From assembly GCA_001936135.1 (NCBI GenBank), contig CP012820.1:744001-808000 (forward strand): a stretch of 64,000 nucleotides of DNA, written 5' to 3'. This DNA is from Saccharomycopsis fibuligera x Saccharomycopsis cf. fibuligera (taxonomy: Eukaryota; Ascomycota; Saccharomycetes; Ascoideales; Saccharomycopsidaceae). The translations under genes and the position numbers were made by a program. Shown in pieces: positions 9,303 to 19,302 of this stretch. Position 1 is the stretch's first letter; each line of letters starts with the position of its first letter. The notes beneath the pieces are model-generated. The model saw nothing but the letters and a program-made list of their open reading frames with translations. It did not search any database and was not told the origin of the DNA.

Positions 9303-10955
9303 TCAGTAAGTTAACAGCTCCGACACAAACATCACTGCGCTGTCGTCGCTGCAATTTTCCTTATCTTCGTCGTTGTCGTCTTCGTCATTGACCTCTGCAT
9401 TTCTTCCCGTTGCTCTTTTGCTACCGTAATTATTGTTTGTCTTGCTGAAAGAGTTACTTCTCTTCTGGTTAAAAGCACCATTGGATCTTTTTGGATTAGT
9501 CTTTGTGACTCGATTAGTATTCTTATCCGCAAGCACAGTGTCCCGGTTATTTTTAGTCTGCCTTATTGTTGATAATGGCTGTGCTATCTTTGCATTTGTT
9601 TTTGCTGTATTTGCTTTTTGCTTTTCAAGATTGACAATTTTGGTAAGTTCCGCTTTGATGTTACGTGTCAACTTTTGGTTATTCAAATTTAAATCGAAAT
9701 TAACTATGCGATCATTCTTCACTGGCAGAAACTCTGGTGAGGGTATCTCTTCTTCCTTTTGAAAATTTAAATGTTCCTGTAGTTGTTTCACCTTGGTATT
9801 GGCATTCACCGTCTTTGGGTCAACGTTATTGTTGTGATTCTCACTAATATTATGTTTCTTATCTTTATGTGTAGGAGTCGGTGGAGGAGTCAATAGTACA
9901 TTATTTTTTTTGCTGTTAGCCTTATTGGCCTGTTTTTGCTTCTTGGATAATTTCAAGGCATCCAATTCTACTTGAGTTAAAAACAAGTCAGGTAATTCAC
10001 TTTTCAAATACCGCACCCATGAATCACAATCAGTTTCAATGAAATAGTCAATAGAATCATTCCATAATGCTGATGACGGTCTAGTCTTATTGACAAAAAT
10101 CACTTTTCCATTACGATCATGTATTTCACTGGCCAATGTCTTGACTAGTCTTTTAACCCCATCAACTTTTAATGATGTGCCAAAGATAATCAAACAATCC
10201 GGCTTGGATTTAATATCCATGCTTAGGCCACGACTGATACTTTCACTATTAGGATGATTTTCACCATACAACACAATACTTGGTCTCAAGAATCCCACAG
10301 TAGACGAGGTGAATCTTTTCCCATTAGCCATTCTTTTTTCAAATATCTCCAAACATGCCGGGCAATCAGGTACTTCGCCATTAGCCAACACTTGTCTAAA
10401 CTCATCCTTCCATTCAAAGTTACGGAAACAATGCGAACATGACAACGAGTTCAAATCACCATGTAATTGCACCACATCCAAATTTTTCCATTGTTTGCGG
10501 AATATCATTGGTTTTCTTTCAGCTTCATCATCATCCACTACTCCCGTATTAAGCAACAATTTGCGCTCAATTGCATCAATGTTTTGGGTATAACATCTCA
10601 ATAACTTATTCTGACGTTTCAAATGTTTAATAAACTTGTGAGTCTCTGTTGGAACCGCATGTTTAGTATGGCTATACAATGATTCCATAAACGTAGCAAA
10701 CACTTGTAATGTCGACTCGCTGCGAAAAAGAGAAATATCGAAAAGATCCTTACCCTTAACCACAGCACCAGGGTGTTTTTGTTTAACCATGTTATAAAGA
10801 CCATTAGTTGAGCGAAAATCAGGAATTCCCGCGTTACATGAAATACCAGCGCCAGTGAGAACCACCATTCTTTTGCTGGAGGAGACTGCTTTGTTGACCT
10901 CGGCGAGCTTAATGTTTGCTGCGTGGTCGGAGGTGTTTATCGCTAGCGATTGCAT
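9303..10955 (-). CDS. HST3: NAD-dependent histone deacetylase, Hst3/Hst4-type sirtuin
   Basis: 550 aa with ATG at 10953-10955. The sirtuin core fills residues about 20-325. It has the NAD-binding GAGIS at 35-39 with the following PDFRS, the QNID motif at 124-127, catalytic His165 in HGD, and a zinc ribbon with Cys173, Cys176, Cys198 and Cys201. The FLRPSIVLYGE stretch is typical of the Hst3/Hst4 group, which removes acetyl from histone H3 Lys56 behind replication forks and is needed for genome stability. The C-terminal 220 residues are basic and Asn/Thr-rich, ending in an acidic Asp/Glu run; such tails carry phospho-degron signals in Hst3 of S. cerevisiae, but I did not identify a defined degron here. 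Hst3 rather than Hst4 is an inference. Confidence 0.88.
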   Translation of the reverse strand: MQSLAINTSDHAANIKLAEVNKAVSSSKRMVVLTGAGISCNAGIPDFRSTNGLYNMVKQKHPGAVVKGKDLFDISLFRSESTLQVFATFMESLYSHTKHAVPTETHKFIKHLKRQNKLLRCYTQNIDAIERKLLLNTGVVDDDEAERKPMIFRKQWKNLDVVQLHGDLNSLSCSHCFRNFEWKDEFRQVLANGEVPDCPACLEIFEKRMANGKRFTSSTVGFLRPSIVLYGENHPNSESISRGLSMDIKSKPDCLIIFGTSLKVDGVKRLVKTLASEIHDRNGKVIFVNKTRPSSALWNDSIDYFIETDCDSWVRYLKSELPDLFLTQVELDALKLSKKQKQANKANSKKNNVLLTPPPTPTHKDKKHNISENHNNNVDPKTVNANTKVKQLQEHLNFQKEEEIPSPEFLPVKNDRIVNFDLNLNNQKLTRNIKAELTKIVNLEKQKANTAKTNAKIAQPLSTIRQTKNNRDTVLADKNTNRVTKTNPKRSNGAFNQKRSNSFSKTNNNYGSKRATGRNAEVNDEDDNDEDKENCSDDSAVMFVSELLTY

Positions 10956-11985
10956 TGTGCTGTGCTATTATGCGGTATTTGTTGTGTGCTTGATACTTGT
11001 TTGTTTTTGGTTTTTTTAGCTAGAATATTTTTATTCGGTTGTCTTACAGCACACAAAACGATGGTAATTGAAGATAATAAGCAGTGATAGCAAACGGCAC
11101 AGTGTCGATAACGAAGTGAAGCAAGAAGAAAAAATAAAAATAAAAAAGCTGAAAACCAAAAAACGCAGAAAACGTAAATAAAAGCGACGCACAATTTCCG
11201 CTTCTGGTAACTTACACTGCCGGGGCTTCTATGCATGCGATGTTGGAAAAAGTTGGCGTATTTTGCTGTAAACTAGTGCAAAGCTTTTGTTACCCGGATT
11301 TTGATGATGTGTAAATAAACACAAAAGCGACGCGTTTGTTTGTTTGGTCATGTATTATGTAAGTGTCTATGTGATTATTAAAATACTTGTCATCTACTTG
11401 CTTTTTGCCGTTTACGGACGCAGGCATAAACTGTAAATATTTCGAAGACTTTTGCTTAGATGAAAACGTGTAGTGAGCTAAATAGGGGTCAACGAATAGG
11501 TAAGCGAATGCACTGCACTAAGTATATATATAGGCAGCATTAGCATTCCATAATTGCCATGAGCACCACAATATTTTAGCTTATATTCAATGGTACAATT
11601 TAATAACACTGTTTAGTTATTGCAAAATGCCTAACCCTACTAACCAGCAATAACAACCTTCAGCTTCCATCAGCACATCGGCAAAGCAAGATACGCATAA
11701 ATAGCATTTTCATCTTGTTTATAAGTAGTAATAGTCACTAATAAAAATTTCGAAGTTTTTATTAAAGTGTAGCATCTAAGAATGAGTTTACTTTCAGTGA
11801 CTACTGATTTTTATTATAGCATAATAGCTGTTGTTATAGGTGGCCCAAGTGTATGAACATATTGGCCAAAAAAAGCAGTTTTTATATATCAGTTAGAAAA
11901 TTATTGTTATTGGATGTGCTCTTACAATCCCATTGACTTCATCCTAAGAAATTTATTCAAATTCCTATCTTGACATAATCATCAG
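10956..11985. other. HST3 promoter and ECM9-like 3' flank, gene-free
   Basis: About 1 kb between two minus-strand genes. An antisense-overlapping 97-residue frame (10943-11236) runs over the HST3 start and looks like a shadow. No branch point/acceptor pair that would join a hidden gene was convincing. No tRNA or known snRNA signature. Confidence 0.45.
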
Positions 11986-13590
11986 CTATAGTATCCTCGT
12001 TTCCGAACTCTCACCTAACCATTCGTTTTTGAAAAACTTTAGCACCCGTAAACACTGCCTAGCAAATAATACGTTCTGTTTCACGGCCAAAGTTGGCATA
12101 GATTGTGTATCGGTATATTTGGTCGAAAATTCAACTTTACCAGATTCTTCATTTACTGAAATCTTAGTGCCTTCTGTTGCGAGCTGGTTTTCATATTTTC
12201 TAAAATCATTTTGCAACTGTAATAACGTATGTTTTCTCGTTTTGACGTCCTCTTTACTTAGCAAACTGAGCACGAAAAGCCATGCTGAATCACCGGTTGC
12301 GGTCATTTCTCTAAGCATGTTGATTTGATTACACGAAAACTCATTATTATCAACATCACTGAATATTCTTTTCTTTTTGAATGCGAATTCAAAGTCAAGC
12401 TTCTTATCTTCATTATCGTATAGAAAAAGTGATACTCTATCTGTTATATTTAGGTCAATTAGAATCTTGTCCGTTTCTTGTAGGCTAAATTTGATAGCGT
12501 TGAAGTTAGGGAAAAGCAACTCTTGTAGTACCCACCACGCACTACCATCACTAACGTTACCCCAACAATGAATTTCCATATCTGATCTGATCTGCCTAAT
12601 TATGTTCCAATAGTGCCTTTCTTTATCATGCGCTTCTTTTTCTCTTGCTGTTAGTTCTATTATTTCCGCTTTTCCCATACCTCGAGTTGCCTCAGACATT
12701 CCCATACTTTCAATTTCTTGTCCAATTTTATGATATTGATATAACATCACATGAATGAACCACTTCATGAAATTCCAAGCATAGTAATTTCGAGGGTGGC
12801 ACACACTAGACCTAAGCACTACCAGACACAACTCTTGAGCCAAAGTTTCGCCATTAGTATTGCTAATGTTGAAAGAGAAAGGTGGTTTGATTTGCGTAAT
12901 TGTGATTAGTTTCTTAAACAACATCCACAAGCTGGGGGATTTATTAATGCGTTGAATCTTGCTAGTTAGTAGCACCGAAAGCAAATGTCTTTCAAATTTT
13001 ATAATATAGCCTGGAATAAGTTTTGGGTCCTTGAATATTGGCTGTTGTTGAGTTTGTAATATGATGGTGGTCACGATAAGCCAGTGGACATAAACTGCAG
13101 TATGATCTTCAGGGGTCACTAGCAAAAGGCCCACTGTGGCTTGATAAAGCTTGATAAGTTGCTGTGGATTGTCGACTAATAGCTTATTTAGGTACTCTTG
13201 GTAATGGCTGTTTCTATTATTGCTATTATTGGAAGTTCTCATGTTATTATAATAATTTGCATTGTTATTAGTAGTGGTAGTATTAGCAGTAATAGTAGTA
13301 GTGTTACTAGTAGTAATAGTGTCTTTCTCCAATTCAGTCATTAAATCTAAAAAGCTTGCAAAGTAATGATGACATTCAATGAAAAGCATCACCATGTATT
13401 TTTTGGAAAGTACTAGCTCGATCGTTTCTGGTCTATTGGGTTCATTGACTAGAAGATACTCCTCAGATGCAACATCGGCATCAGCATTTGTTTGAGAAGG
13501 CACAGTGGGAAGCTGGGGTAGTACCAGCAAGACTGTGTTACCAAAATGGGCGGTAGTGGCAACCACATTATAAAAGGAGTCTATTTCCAT
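11986..13590 (-). CDS. ECM9: Ecm9-like protein with prenyltransferase alpha-subunit-type repeats
   Basis: 534 aa with ATG at 13588-13590. The segment VCHPRNYYAWNFMKW (around residue 265) and a later W-rich helix resemble the N-Y-x-x-W repeats of protein prenyltransferase alpha subunits. The layout of a divergent alpha-repeat protein with a long C-terminal extension fits the fungal Ecm9 family (function unknown; named for a cell-wall phenotype in S. cerevisiae). A Thr/Asn-rich insert of about 35 residues (around 95-130) is poorly conserved material. The gene diverges from SAM50 across 286 bp. Confidence in a real gene is high, in the name moderate. Confidence 0.6.
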   Translation of the reverse strand: MEIDSFYNVVATTAHFGNTVLLVLPQLPTVPSQTNADADVASEEYLLVNEPNRPETIELVLSKKYMVMLFIECHHYFASFLDLMTELEKDTITTSNTTTITANTTTTNNNANYYNNMRTSNNSNNRNSHYQEYLNKLLVDNPQQLIKLYQATVGLLLVTPEDHTAVYVHWLIVTTIILQTQQQPIFKDPKLIPGYIIKFERHLLSVLLTSKIQRINKSPSLWMLFKKLITITQIKPPFSFNISNTNGETLAQELCLVVLRSSVCHPRNYYAWNFMKWFIHVMLYQYHKIGQEIESMGMSEATRGMGKAEIIELTAREKEAHDKERHYWNIIRQIRSDMEIHCWGNVSDGSAWWVLQELLFPNFNAIKFSLQETDKILIDLNITDRVSLFLYDNEDKKLDFEFAFKKKRIFSDVDNNEFSCNQINMLREMTATGDSAWLFVLSLLSKEDVKTRKHTLLQLQNDFRKYENQLATEGTKISVNEESGKVEFSTKYTDTQSMPTLAVKQNVLFARQCLRVLKFFKNEWLGESSETRIL

Positions 13591-13876
13591 GGCTATTTTT
13601 AGTGGCTATGGTGCTTGGCTATGATTTTTTGACGTTGAAAGTGTCTAGTAAGCAGTATAGCAGCATTTTGAATTATGTTGGTAGTCTCCAGGTTTGGCGC
13701 TGTATGACCCAAGTCAGTGGTATCTTATTGTGGCTCATAACCAATTGCGGCAGCCAGTGTTTTTCCTCTGAATTTCATTTCCCTATTTTCATCAATTCTC
13801 GATATAAGATACAAAACACCAAAGACCACTTAACACTCTTTTGACGCTTCCCATTACAACACAGCACTTCCCAGCA
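13591..13876. promoter_or_regulatory. Shared promoter of ECM9-like gene and SAM50
   Basis: 286 bp between two divergent ATGs. A frame covering much of it lacks a proper start and is not coding. No specific site recognised. Confidence 0.45.
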
Positions 13877-15391
13877 ATGTCTGACATCTTTGCTCAGGAT
13901 TCTATCAAAAAGGATGCTCTCTTTGCTACGAACTCCTCCAAACCTGTCCACTTAGCTAAAGTCGAGGTCAATGGCGCCCAAGACTACTCTAATGAGTACG
14001 TCTCCAGCTTAATACAACCGCTCTTGAGGTCCAATGCCCACACTGTCCAGTCGTTATTCGACAGCATCTCCGAGACAGAAAAAACTATTGCTAGTGCTAA
14101 TGCTGCTTTTAGGAACGTCAAGATCCTCATTGATCAAGAAGAAGCACCAATTTTCCAACATCAGCAGCAACAGCGGCAGCTGCTAGCGACTAAGCTCATT
14201 GTCAACTTGACGCCAATCAACATCAACAAGGCTAAACTTACAGCTCACACAAACAACCATGGGGCAGACTTGCTTTTGAGTTACGTTAACAACAACTATT
14301 ATGGTAATGGTGAGAATGTGGCTCTCGTGGGCTCATTCAATAATGATCTCAGTAACGGCTACGCTACTGCTAATGTGCTTGTCCCATTTAGCAAAGCCTA
14401 TGCAAACTATAGTCTTTTGCTCAATGCCACTGGCTCACGTTTTGGTAGCACGGTTAACAATCCAGCATTTAATGAGGATTATAAGCAAGTAATTGTCGGT
14501 GTCAACAGAAACGGATTTTTACCAAAGACAAACATTACGTTATCTGCATTCAATGGTCTTGCAATCGCTCAAAATAAAGTCTACAATGCTGCTACCAAAT
14601 CTGGAGAAACTAGCAACAGTCCATCAGAAGGGATCAGTGCTAAAACTTCGCTCATTTCTAGCATCAAGCTTCAACATTTAAAAACTATTTCTGATGTGCT
14701 TTTCCCGGTTAGCGGCTTTGAATGGGCTTTTTCTAACGAATACGCTGCACCACAATTAAATAATAAAGCTCCAGAAAGACAATCTTGGAAATCAATCTTC
14801 AGTAGTAATTACTATTTGACATTGGGCCCAAAAAGCCATTTTCTTACTTTTAATGTTGCCTCATCCTTAGGTAACTTACACAACTTGGAATCCTCTTCTT
14901 CATCTTACATACCTGATAAATTCACTCATGGATCAATAATACCTGCTACCACCACAAGTGCTACTAGCGCCATCACTACTCCAATCACTACCACCAACAA
15001 CAATTTATGGTATGAAAATGCAGATGCTAACAGTAGGGTTGACGGTAATGCTTTCTTAGACAACACAGTACGTGTCTTTGCCAAGTTACCAATCTTCAAT
15101 AATTTTGTCCATGATCGTAATGATATTCTTAGACTTCAATTTTTCTTGAATTCTAGCAAAATTTTTGCTAATTTTGCTAATTTGGCAGAATCTGCTTCTA
15201 AGACTTTAAGTGGGAATTTCGATAGCGTTACTAATGAATATGCTAATACTGCAGGGGTCGGCTTGTTTTATAGATCACCTTATGGGACAGCCGATTTTGG
15301 TTATAATGTACCATTGAGCAGTGCTACTGGGTACGTAAATCCAAACTATAAGCCAGGATTCCAGTTTAGTGCTTCTATTTCTTTTGCTTAA
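13877..15391 (+). CDS. SAM50: Sorting and assembly machinery beta-barrel protein Sam50
   Basis: 504 aa when started at ATG 13877; the frame is open further upstream but only with a TTG. The first 120 residues contain a POTRA-like domain (KVEVNGAQDYSNEYVSSLIQ onward), and the rest is a 16-strand type Omp85/bacterial surface antigen barrel ending in FQFSASISFA, a typical last strand with a C-terminal aromatic/small pattern. Sam50 inserts beta-barrel proteins such as porin and Tom40 into the mitochondrial outer membrane. Two Ser/Thr/Asn-rich loops (about residues 340-385) and a Gln-rich segment (about 97-105) enlarge it slightly over the S. cerevisiae protein (484 aa). Confidence 0.9.
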   Translation: MSDIFAQDSIKKDALFATNSSKPVHLAKVEVNGAQDYSNEYVSSLIQPLLRSNAHTVQSLFDSISETEKTIASANAAFRNVKILIDQEEAPIFQHQQQQRQLLATKLIVNLTPININKAKLTAHTNNHGADLLLSYVNNNYYGNGENVALVGSFNNDLSNGYATANVLVPFSKAYANYSLLLNATGSRFGSTVNNPAFNEDYKQVIVGVNRNGFLPKTNITLSAFNGLAIAQNKVYNAATKSGETSNSPSEGISAKTSLISSIKLQHLKTISDVLFPVSGFEWAFSNEYAAPQLNNKAPERQSWKSIFSSNYYLTLGPKSHFLTFNVASSLGNLHNLESSSSSYIPDKFTHGSIIPATTTSATSAITTPITTTNNNLWYENADANSRVDGNAFLDNTVRVFAKLPIFNNFVHDRNDILRLQFFLNSSKIFANFANLAESASKTLSGNFDSVTNEYANTAGVGLFYRSPYGTADFGYNVPLSSATGYVNPNYKPGFQFSASISFA

Positions 15392-15900
15392 GGTGGTGTT
15401 CTTTGAATATGTGCACAGAAAAAACAAGTTATGTTTGATAAATAGAAAGATCAATGTACGAATATATTCTTCTTTAGCCTGTATAGCATTGATATGAGCT
15501 CGATTTTGGAGTTTCTTTGTTGTTGAAAGAACTGACGTAAGGCCTTAATATTATTTATTTACAACTTTCAAAAGAATCAATTTGACTCAAAGAGAATTAT
15601 TCTAATTTTGGTGGTCTGCTTATTTGTGTTATGAACCCTGGTCACATCCGTCACTATAGCTCATCGCGGAAATTGCAAAATTGCAACGAAATGCAGCACG
15701 CATGAATCAATCAGCACTCTGGGGCCCTTCAATCGAGTAATGAGTGAATCCACAAAATATATACATTGACATTGGCATACAAGCTGAAAACCATTTTTTC
15801 TTTCTTTTTACTTTTAGCAGGTTTCAAATAAATAAAGCTCAATTATCAAATCACAAACACACTCACTCACACAATCGAGCTAATAAATCACTACAATATA
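15392..15900. other. SAM50 3' flank and promoter of Y14 gene
   Basis: About 500 bp, AT-rich. It contains TATATACA near 15758-15765 and a CA-rich leader (about 15850-15900) immediately before the ATG at 15901. No RNA gene seen. Confidence 0.4.
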
Positions 15901-17303
15901 ATGGAAATTGATACAATTGCAGGAAAAGAAGTAATCAACAGTACGTTTTTGTTATGTTTATTTCAAGCCATGGTAATACTATTGTTAAGGCATTATAATG
16001 CTTTTCTTTAATATATTACATCATAGGGGAAAACGCAGCCATGCGAACTGTATCCCATTTTGTGGGATACAGTCAGTTAGATTCAATTTTGAACTCAATT
16101 TTATGCGAATTCAATTTACTGACTATGCATTTTAGATGTTGAGCATCCCTACAAAAAGGATAACCATATTCCACTTAAATGTACGTATAATATTATATAA
16201 TTATACTGTGATATTATGATACTAGTCATACTCATATTATGTTTTACTTTATGAGTGCTTACTAGTTCTATTTCAATCTATTCAATATACTGTTTGTTCA
16301 GTTGTTTTTTCTGTCATTTTCTTTTTAATTATCAAATTGAATTAAATAATAAAACCGAACAAGCTTGAAAATGGGCATATATGCCTGAGGTTCGAATTTT
16401 TTCATAATCGACTAAATATTTCAATGATCAATTATATACTTTAAACTCATTTGCTTCTTTTGTTTTTCCTTATATTTTTTGTTTTTTCTTTTTCTTTATC
16501 GGTTGGCTTAGTGTTCATCCTCTTTACTAACTGACATCATATGCATAGCTATTGAAGGATACGTAATAGTAGCGCTAAACATTCATGAAGAAGCCACCGA
16601 AGAAGACGTGGAAGATTTTTTTGAAGATTATGGAAAGGTTAAAAATTTACATTTAAATTTGGACAGACAGAGTGGTTATGTTAAGGTACGTATGCTATTA
16701 TCGTTGTTATTGTTAAACAGGTTTTCTTATGTTGAGCAGTTTTTGGATTGTTTATCTAAATGGGTCCTTTAGGTTTAGGCTGGCATACAAGTGCGATTAC
16801 GATTAAGCGTACAGCCCTTAGCTTGAAACAAAGCTTATGATATTGGATCATTCTTTTCTGGTTACGTTTCCAGGAGTCAACTGGCTGACAAACCTCAAAA
16901 CGTTAAAAATACACAGGGAGATGGTTTTTCTTTGTAAAGATAAAAAATTGAAACAAAAAAAACAGCCCACAAAAAAAAGGGAAAGGATGGTATCACTTTC
17001 ATAAATATCAAAAGCTTTAGATTACTAACAAATTTCCAGGGCTACGCATTTGTAGAATACGCTACCCTAAAGGAAGCACAAAAGGCCATAGACGAAGCCA
17101 ATGGGGTAGAATTACTAGGCAAGAATGTTGTTGTTGATTTTGCATTTTTACAGCCATCGGAAGATGTGAAAGTTGATGAAGATTTTAGAATTTCGGGAGC
17201 TGGATCAAGAAGAACGAGGCTGGATGCCGCTTTAGTTGCGGCTGGCGGCGATAGTGGTAGAAATAATAGGGATAGAAGTAGAAGTCCTAATCTCCGTGTT
17301 TGA
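15901..17303 (+). CDS. Y14/RBM8A-like RNA-binding protein (exon junction complex), four exons
   Basis: I assemble exons 15901-15940, 16136-16180, 16549-16685 and 17040-17303 (161 aa). All three donors are GTACGT. Branch sites are TACTGAC (16117-16123), TACTAAC (16525-16531) and TACTAAC (17023-17029), with TAG, TAG and CAG acceptors. The RRM spans residues about 29-109. It carries HEEATEEDVEDFF, then NLHLNLDRQSGYVKGYAFVEY across the last junction, and ends near VVDFAF. This HEEATEED plus HLNLDR-tGY-KGY pattern is diagnostic of Y14/RBM8A, whose RRM binds Mago rather than RNA. The tail ends in a short Arg/Ser segment (RDRSRSP), as in animal and plant Y14. Y14-Mago is part of the exon junction complex deposited on spliced mRNA, and S. 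cerevisiae lacks it. The gene is invisible to simple frame scans because its exons are short. Confidence 0.88.
16047..16073 (+). other. Perfect hairpin inside intron 1 of the Y14 gene
   Basis: Arms ACTGTATCCCA (16047-16057) and TGGGATACAGT (16063-16073) are exact reverse complements around a 5-base loop. It sits between the donor and the branch site of a 195-nt intron, so it could shorten the effective donor-to-branch distance in the transcript. That role is inferred. Confidence 0.6.
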
Positions 17304-19302
17304 TAACCTGGTAGTTGGTAGCAGAACTATAGGTTATTTTTTATAGTGTGTTGTGTAATTCATGTAAATAAATTGTACAATTGTTTTTCTTTTATTTGTT
17401 AATGTTATGTTTGTTTGTTTGTGCTTAATTTATTTTGTGTAGTACATAAAAAACGCAAAAACTGATGGTTTGCACATATATTTAAGAAGTAAACTACAAT
17501 TTTCTTGCTTATTCTTCTCAGACCTGAGTATCGGTATTAAAAGACTTCTCGAATGTATTTTTGATTCTGCTTCAACAAAACCTATCAGCACAAACGAAGA
17601 ATTAAATAAGGGACCTACTGCGTAGTAGCTAAATTGTGGTCCATGTGGTTGGTTATTGAAGTGTTTTTGTTTTAACTTTACTTTCAAATTACTCATAATA
17701 AATTCATAAACTTTAATAATCGAGACAGGAAGTTTTATTTTTTCTTTGAAGAAAATGACAATAACTATTTGTTTTTTGGCGCTGCTTGAGCAAGGCAAGG
17801 TATGGTCTACCACCACAAATGGTAAGGTTCATCTAACTTCCAGATTTAAAAATATTATTCAACAGTAATTATTTCTGAAAAAAAAAATGAACAAAAATGA
17901 ACAGTATTTTCAAACACATAAATGTTTTTTTAATCTTCATGTTGATAAGACTCAAAAAGCACGCTTCCTTTATTATACAAGTAATAACATTCTGGCTGAA
18001 AAAGGCACTTTCTGCACTCAAATAATATCTTTGTATGTTACTTAAGCTTCTAGGACGATTATACTGTATCTTCACTAATAGCAAATGTTTACTTAACTTC
18101 TCATAAATGACATGTTAAGTTAGTGAAAAAGAGAGAAGGTCAGCCTGCAAAGCATTACTTCAAAGACCGATGAGTCAGCCATTAAGAACCAAAGAGATAG
18201 CCACAGAATTTGAAAGAAATAATGATATGAGTAACAGTGAACATTAACCCCACTGGTGCACAAGTGCACCAGTGGGTGTATACCTATATTCGAAGCACGT
18301 AAGCAAAACAAAAATTCAAAATGAACTTAGAGTTTAGGAAAACACTGCTGCGAATAACAACGAATTAATGTACTAGCCCCTTAATGTCTTGATAAAGGCA
18401 TATATTGAGAACAGAAACAAAATAGTTGCAGATCTCCTAAATAGTTCATGCTCAGCTAAAAGAGGCAATGTAAAAAACGAAGCCCCAGGTTTACTACTTC
18501 AGCCAAGAATTTTTTGATCCCGGCATGGAGGTAAATTTTTGGAAAAATTTGTTTTTTCTTCAACAGTTAAATATATTTTACTAAGTAGGCTTGCTGGAAT
18601 TGATCTTTCTCGAGTTATTTTCTCAGTGCTGTAGAACTACGACATTGTAGTTGTTCATGAATAGTGGTGTATGAATATACGTAGCAATTGACTGCAGTTA
18701 GCCGACATTCCGATAAGATTCCGAGAACCTGTTCTGCACTATACTGCACTATACTGCCATGTATGAGGACATACAGCGATGGATCGATCGCTTAATCTGG
18801 AGTAGTTCGATGGGGAAACTTGATCGAGCTGGAGCGCAACTTAAATTGAGCAAGTGTTGCATGCATATTTACACAGTTGTAGTTTTGCAGCGAAACCTCA
18901 AAATTGCAGCATTTCACGAGACCACAAGCGATGTGGTGCTTATCAATAACCACAGTTTATTACCACAAAATGATACTAACAAAGTGACACAGTAGCAGAA
19001 TAGCCGAGTAAGTTGCACTGCTTGCAGTCAGACAATCGACGGGCCGAGTAGGTTTCCTTACATTTTCTAAAGTATGTAGAGAAATCCAGCAGAGCTTTTG
19101 GTGGTTTTCATAATTTCTAAGCGGTAGATCCGCTTTCTCATTTATATATGGCTTGTTTGTAGTTTTTTAAATTTCTTTTTATCTTTCAGTTATATTTCTC
19201 TTCTTCATAATTACCTATTAATCTGTTAAACGTTTTATCAATTGGATTCAACTCCATTAATACGCCGATAATACTACACATTCAATTTTCAAACCTGTCA
19301 AC
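17304..19302. other. Two-kilobase gene-poor region
   Basis: Follows the Y14 stop and precedes the oxygenase ATG. Frames of 60-128 codons occur on both strands (17430-17816, 17869-18084, 18120-18311, 18759-18995), but they either lack an ATG or have no recognisable content. A perfect palindrome lies at 18249-18276, and a short tandem repeat of ACTATACTGC at about 18738-18757. No tRNA found. Confidence 0.4.
18249..18276. repeat. Perfect inverted repeat, 13-bp arms, 2-base loop
   Basis: CCCACTGGTGCAC and GTGCACCAGTGGG flank AA. GC-rich compared with its AT-rich surroundings and not near a stop codon. Confidence 0.85.

Noticed and set aside
10943-11236. 97-codon minus-strand frame upstream of HST3
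   Set aside because: Overlaps the HST3 start in another frame and has hydrophobic content only from AT/GC composition; no domain.
13602-13844. 80-codon frame between ECM9-like gene and SAM50
   Set aside because: No ATG at its start, lies in the shared promoter and has no recognisable content.
13841-13876. Longer N-terminus for Sam50
   Set aside because: Would need a TTG start; the ATG at 13877 begins MSDIFAQD just ahead of the POTRA domain.
17430-17816. 128-codon minus-strand frame after the Y14 gene
   Set aside because: Begins with GTG; no motif or signal supports it.
18759-18995. 78-codon ATG frame in the gene-poor region
   Set aside because: No recognisable domain or start context, and it lies beside a short tandem repeat. 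Could be revisited with expression data.
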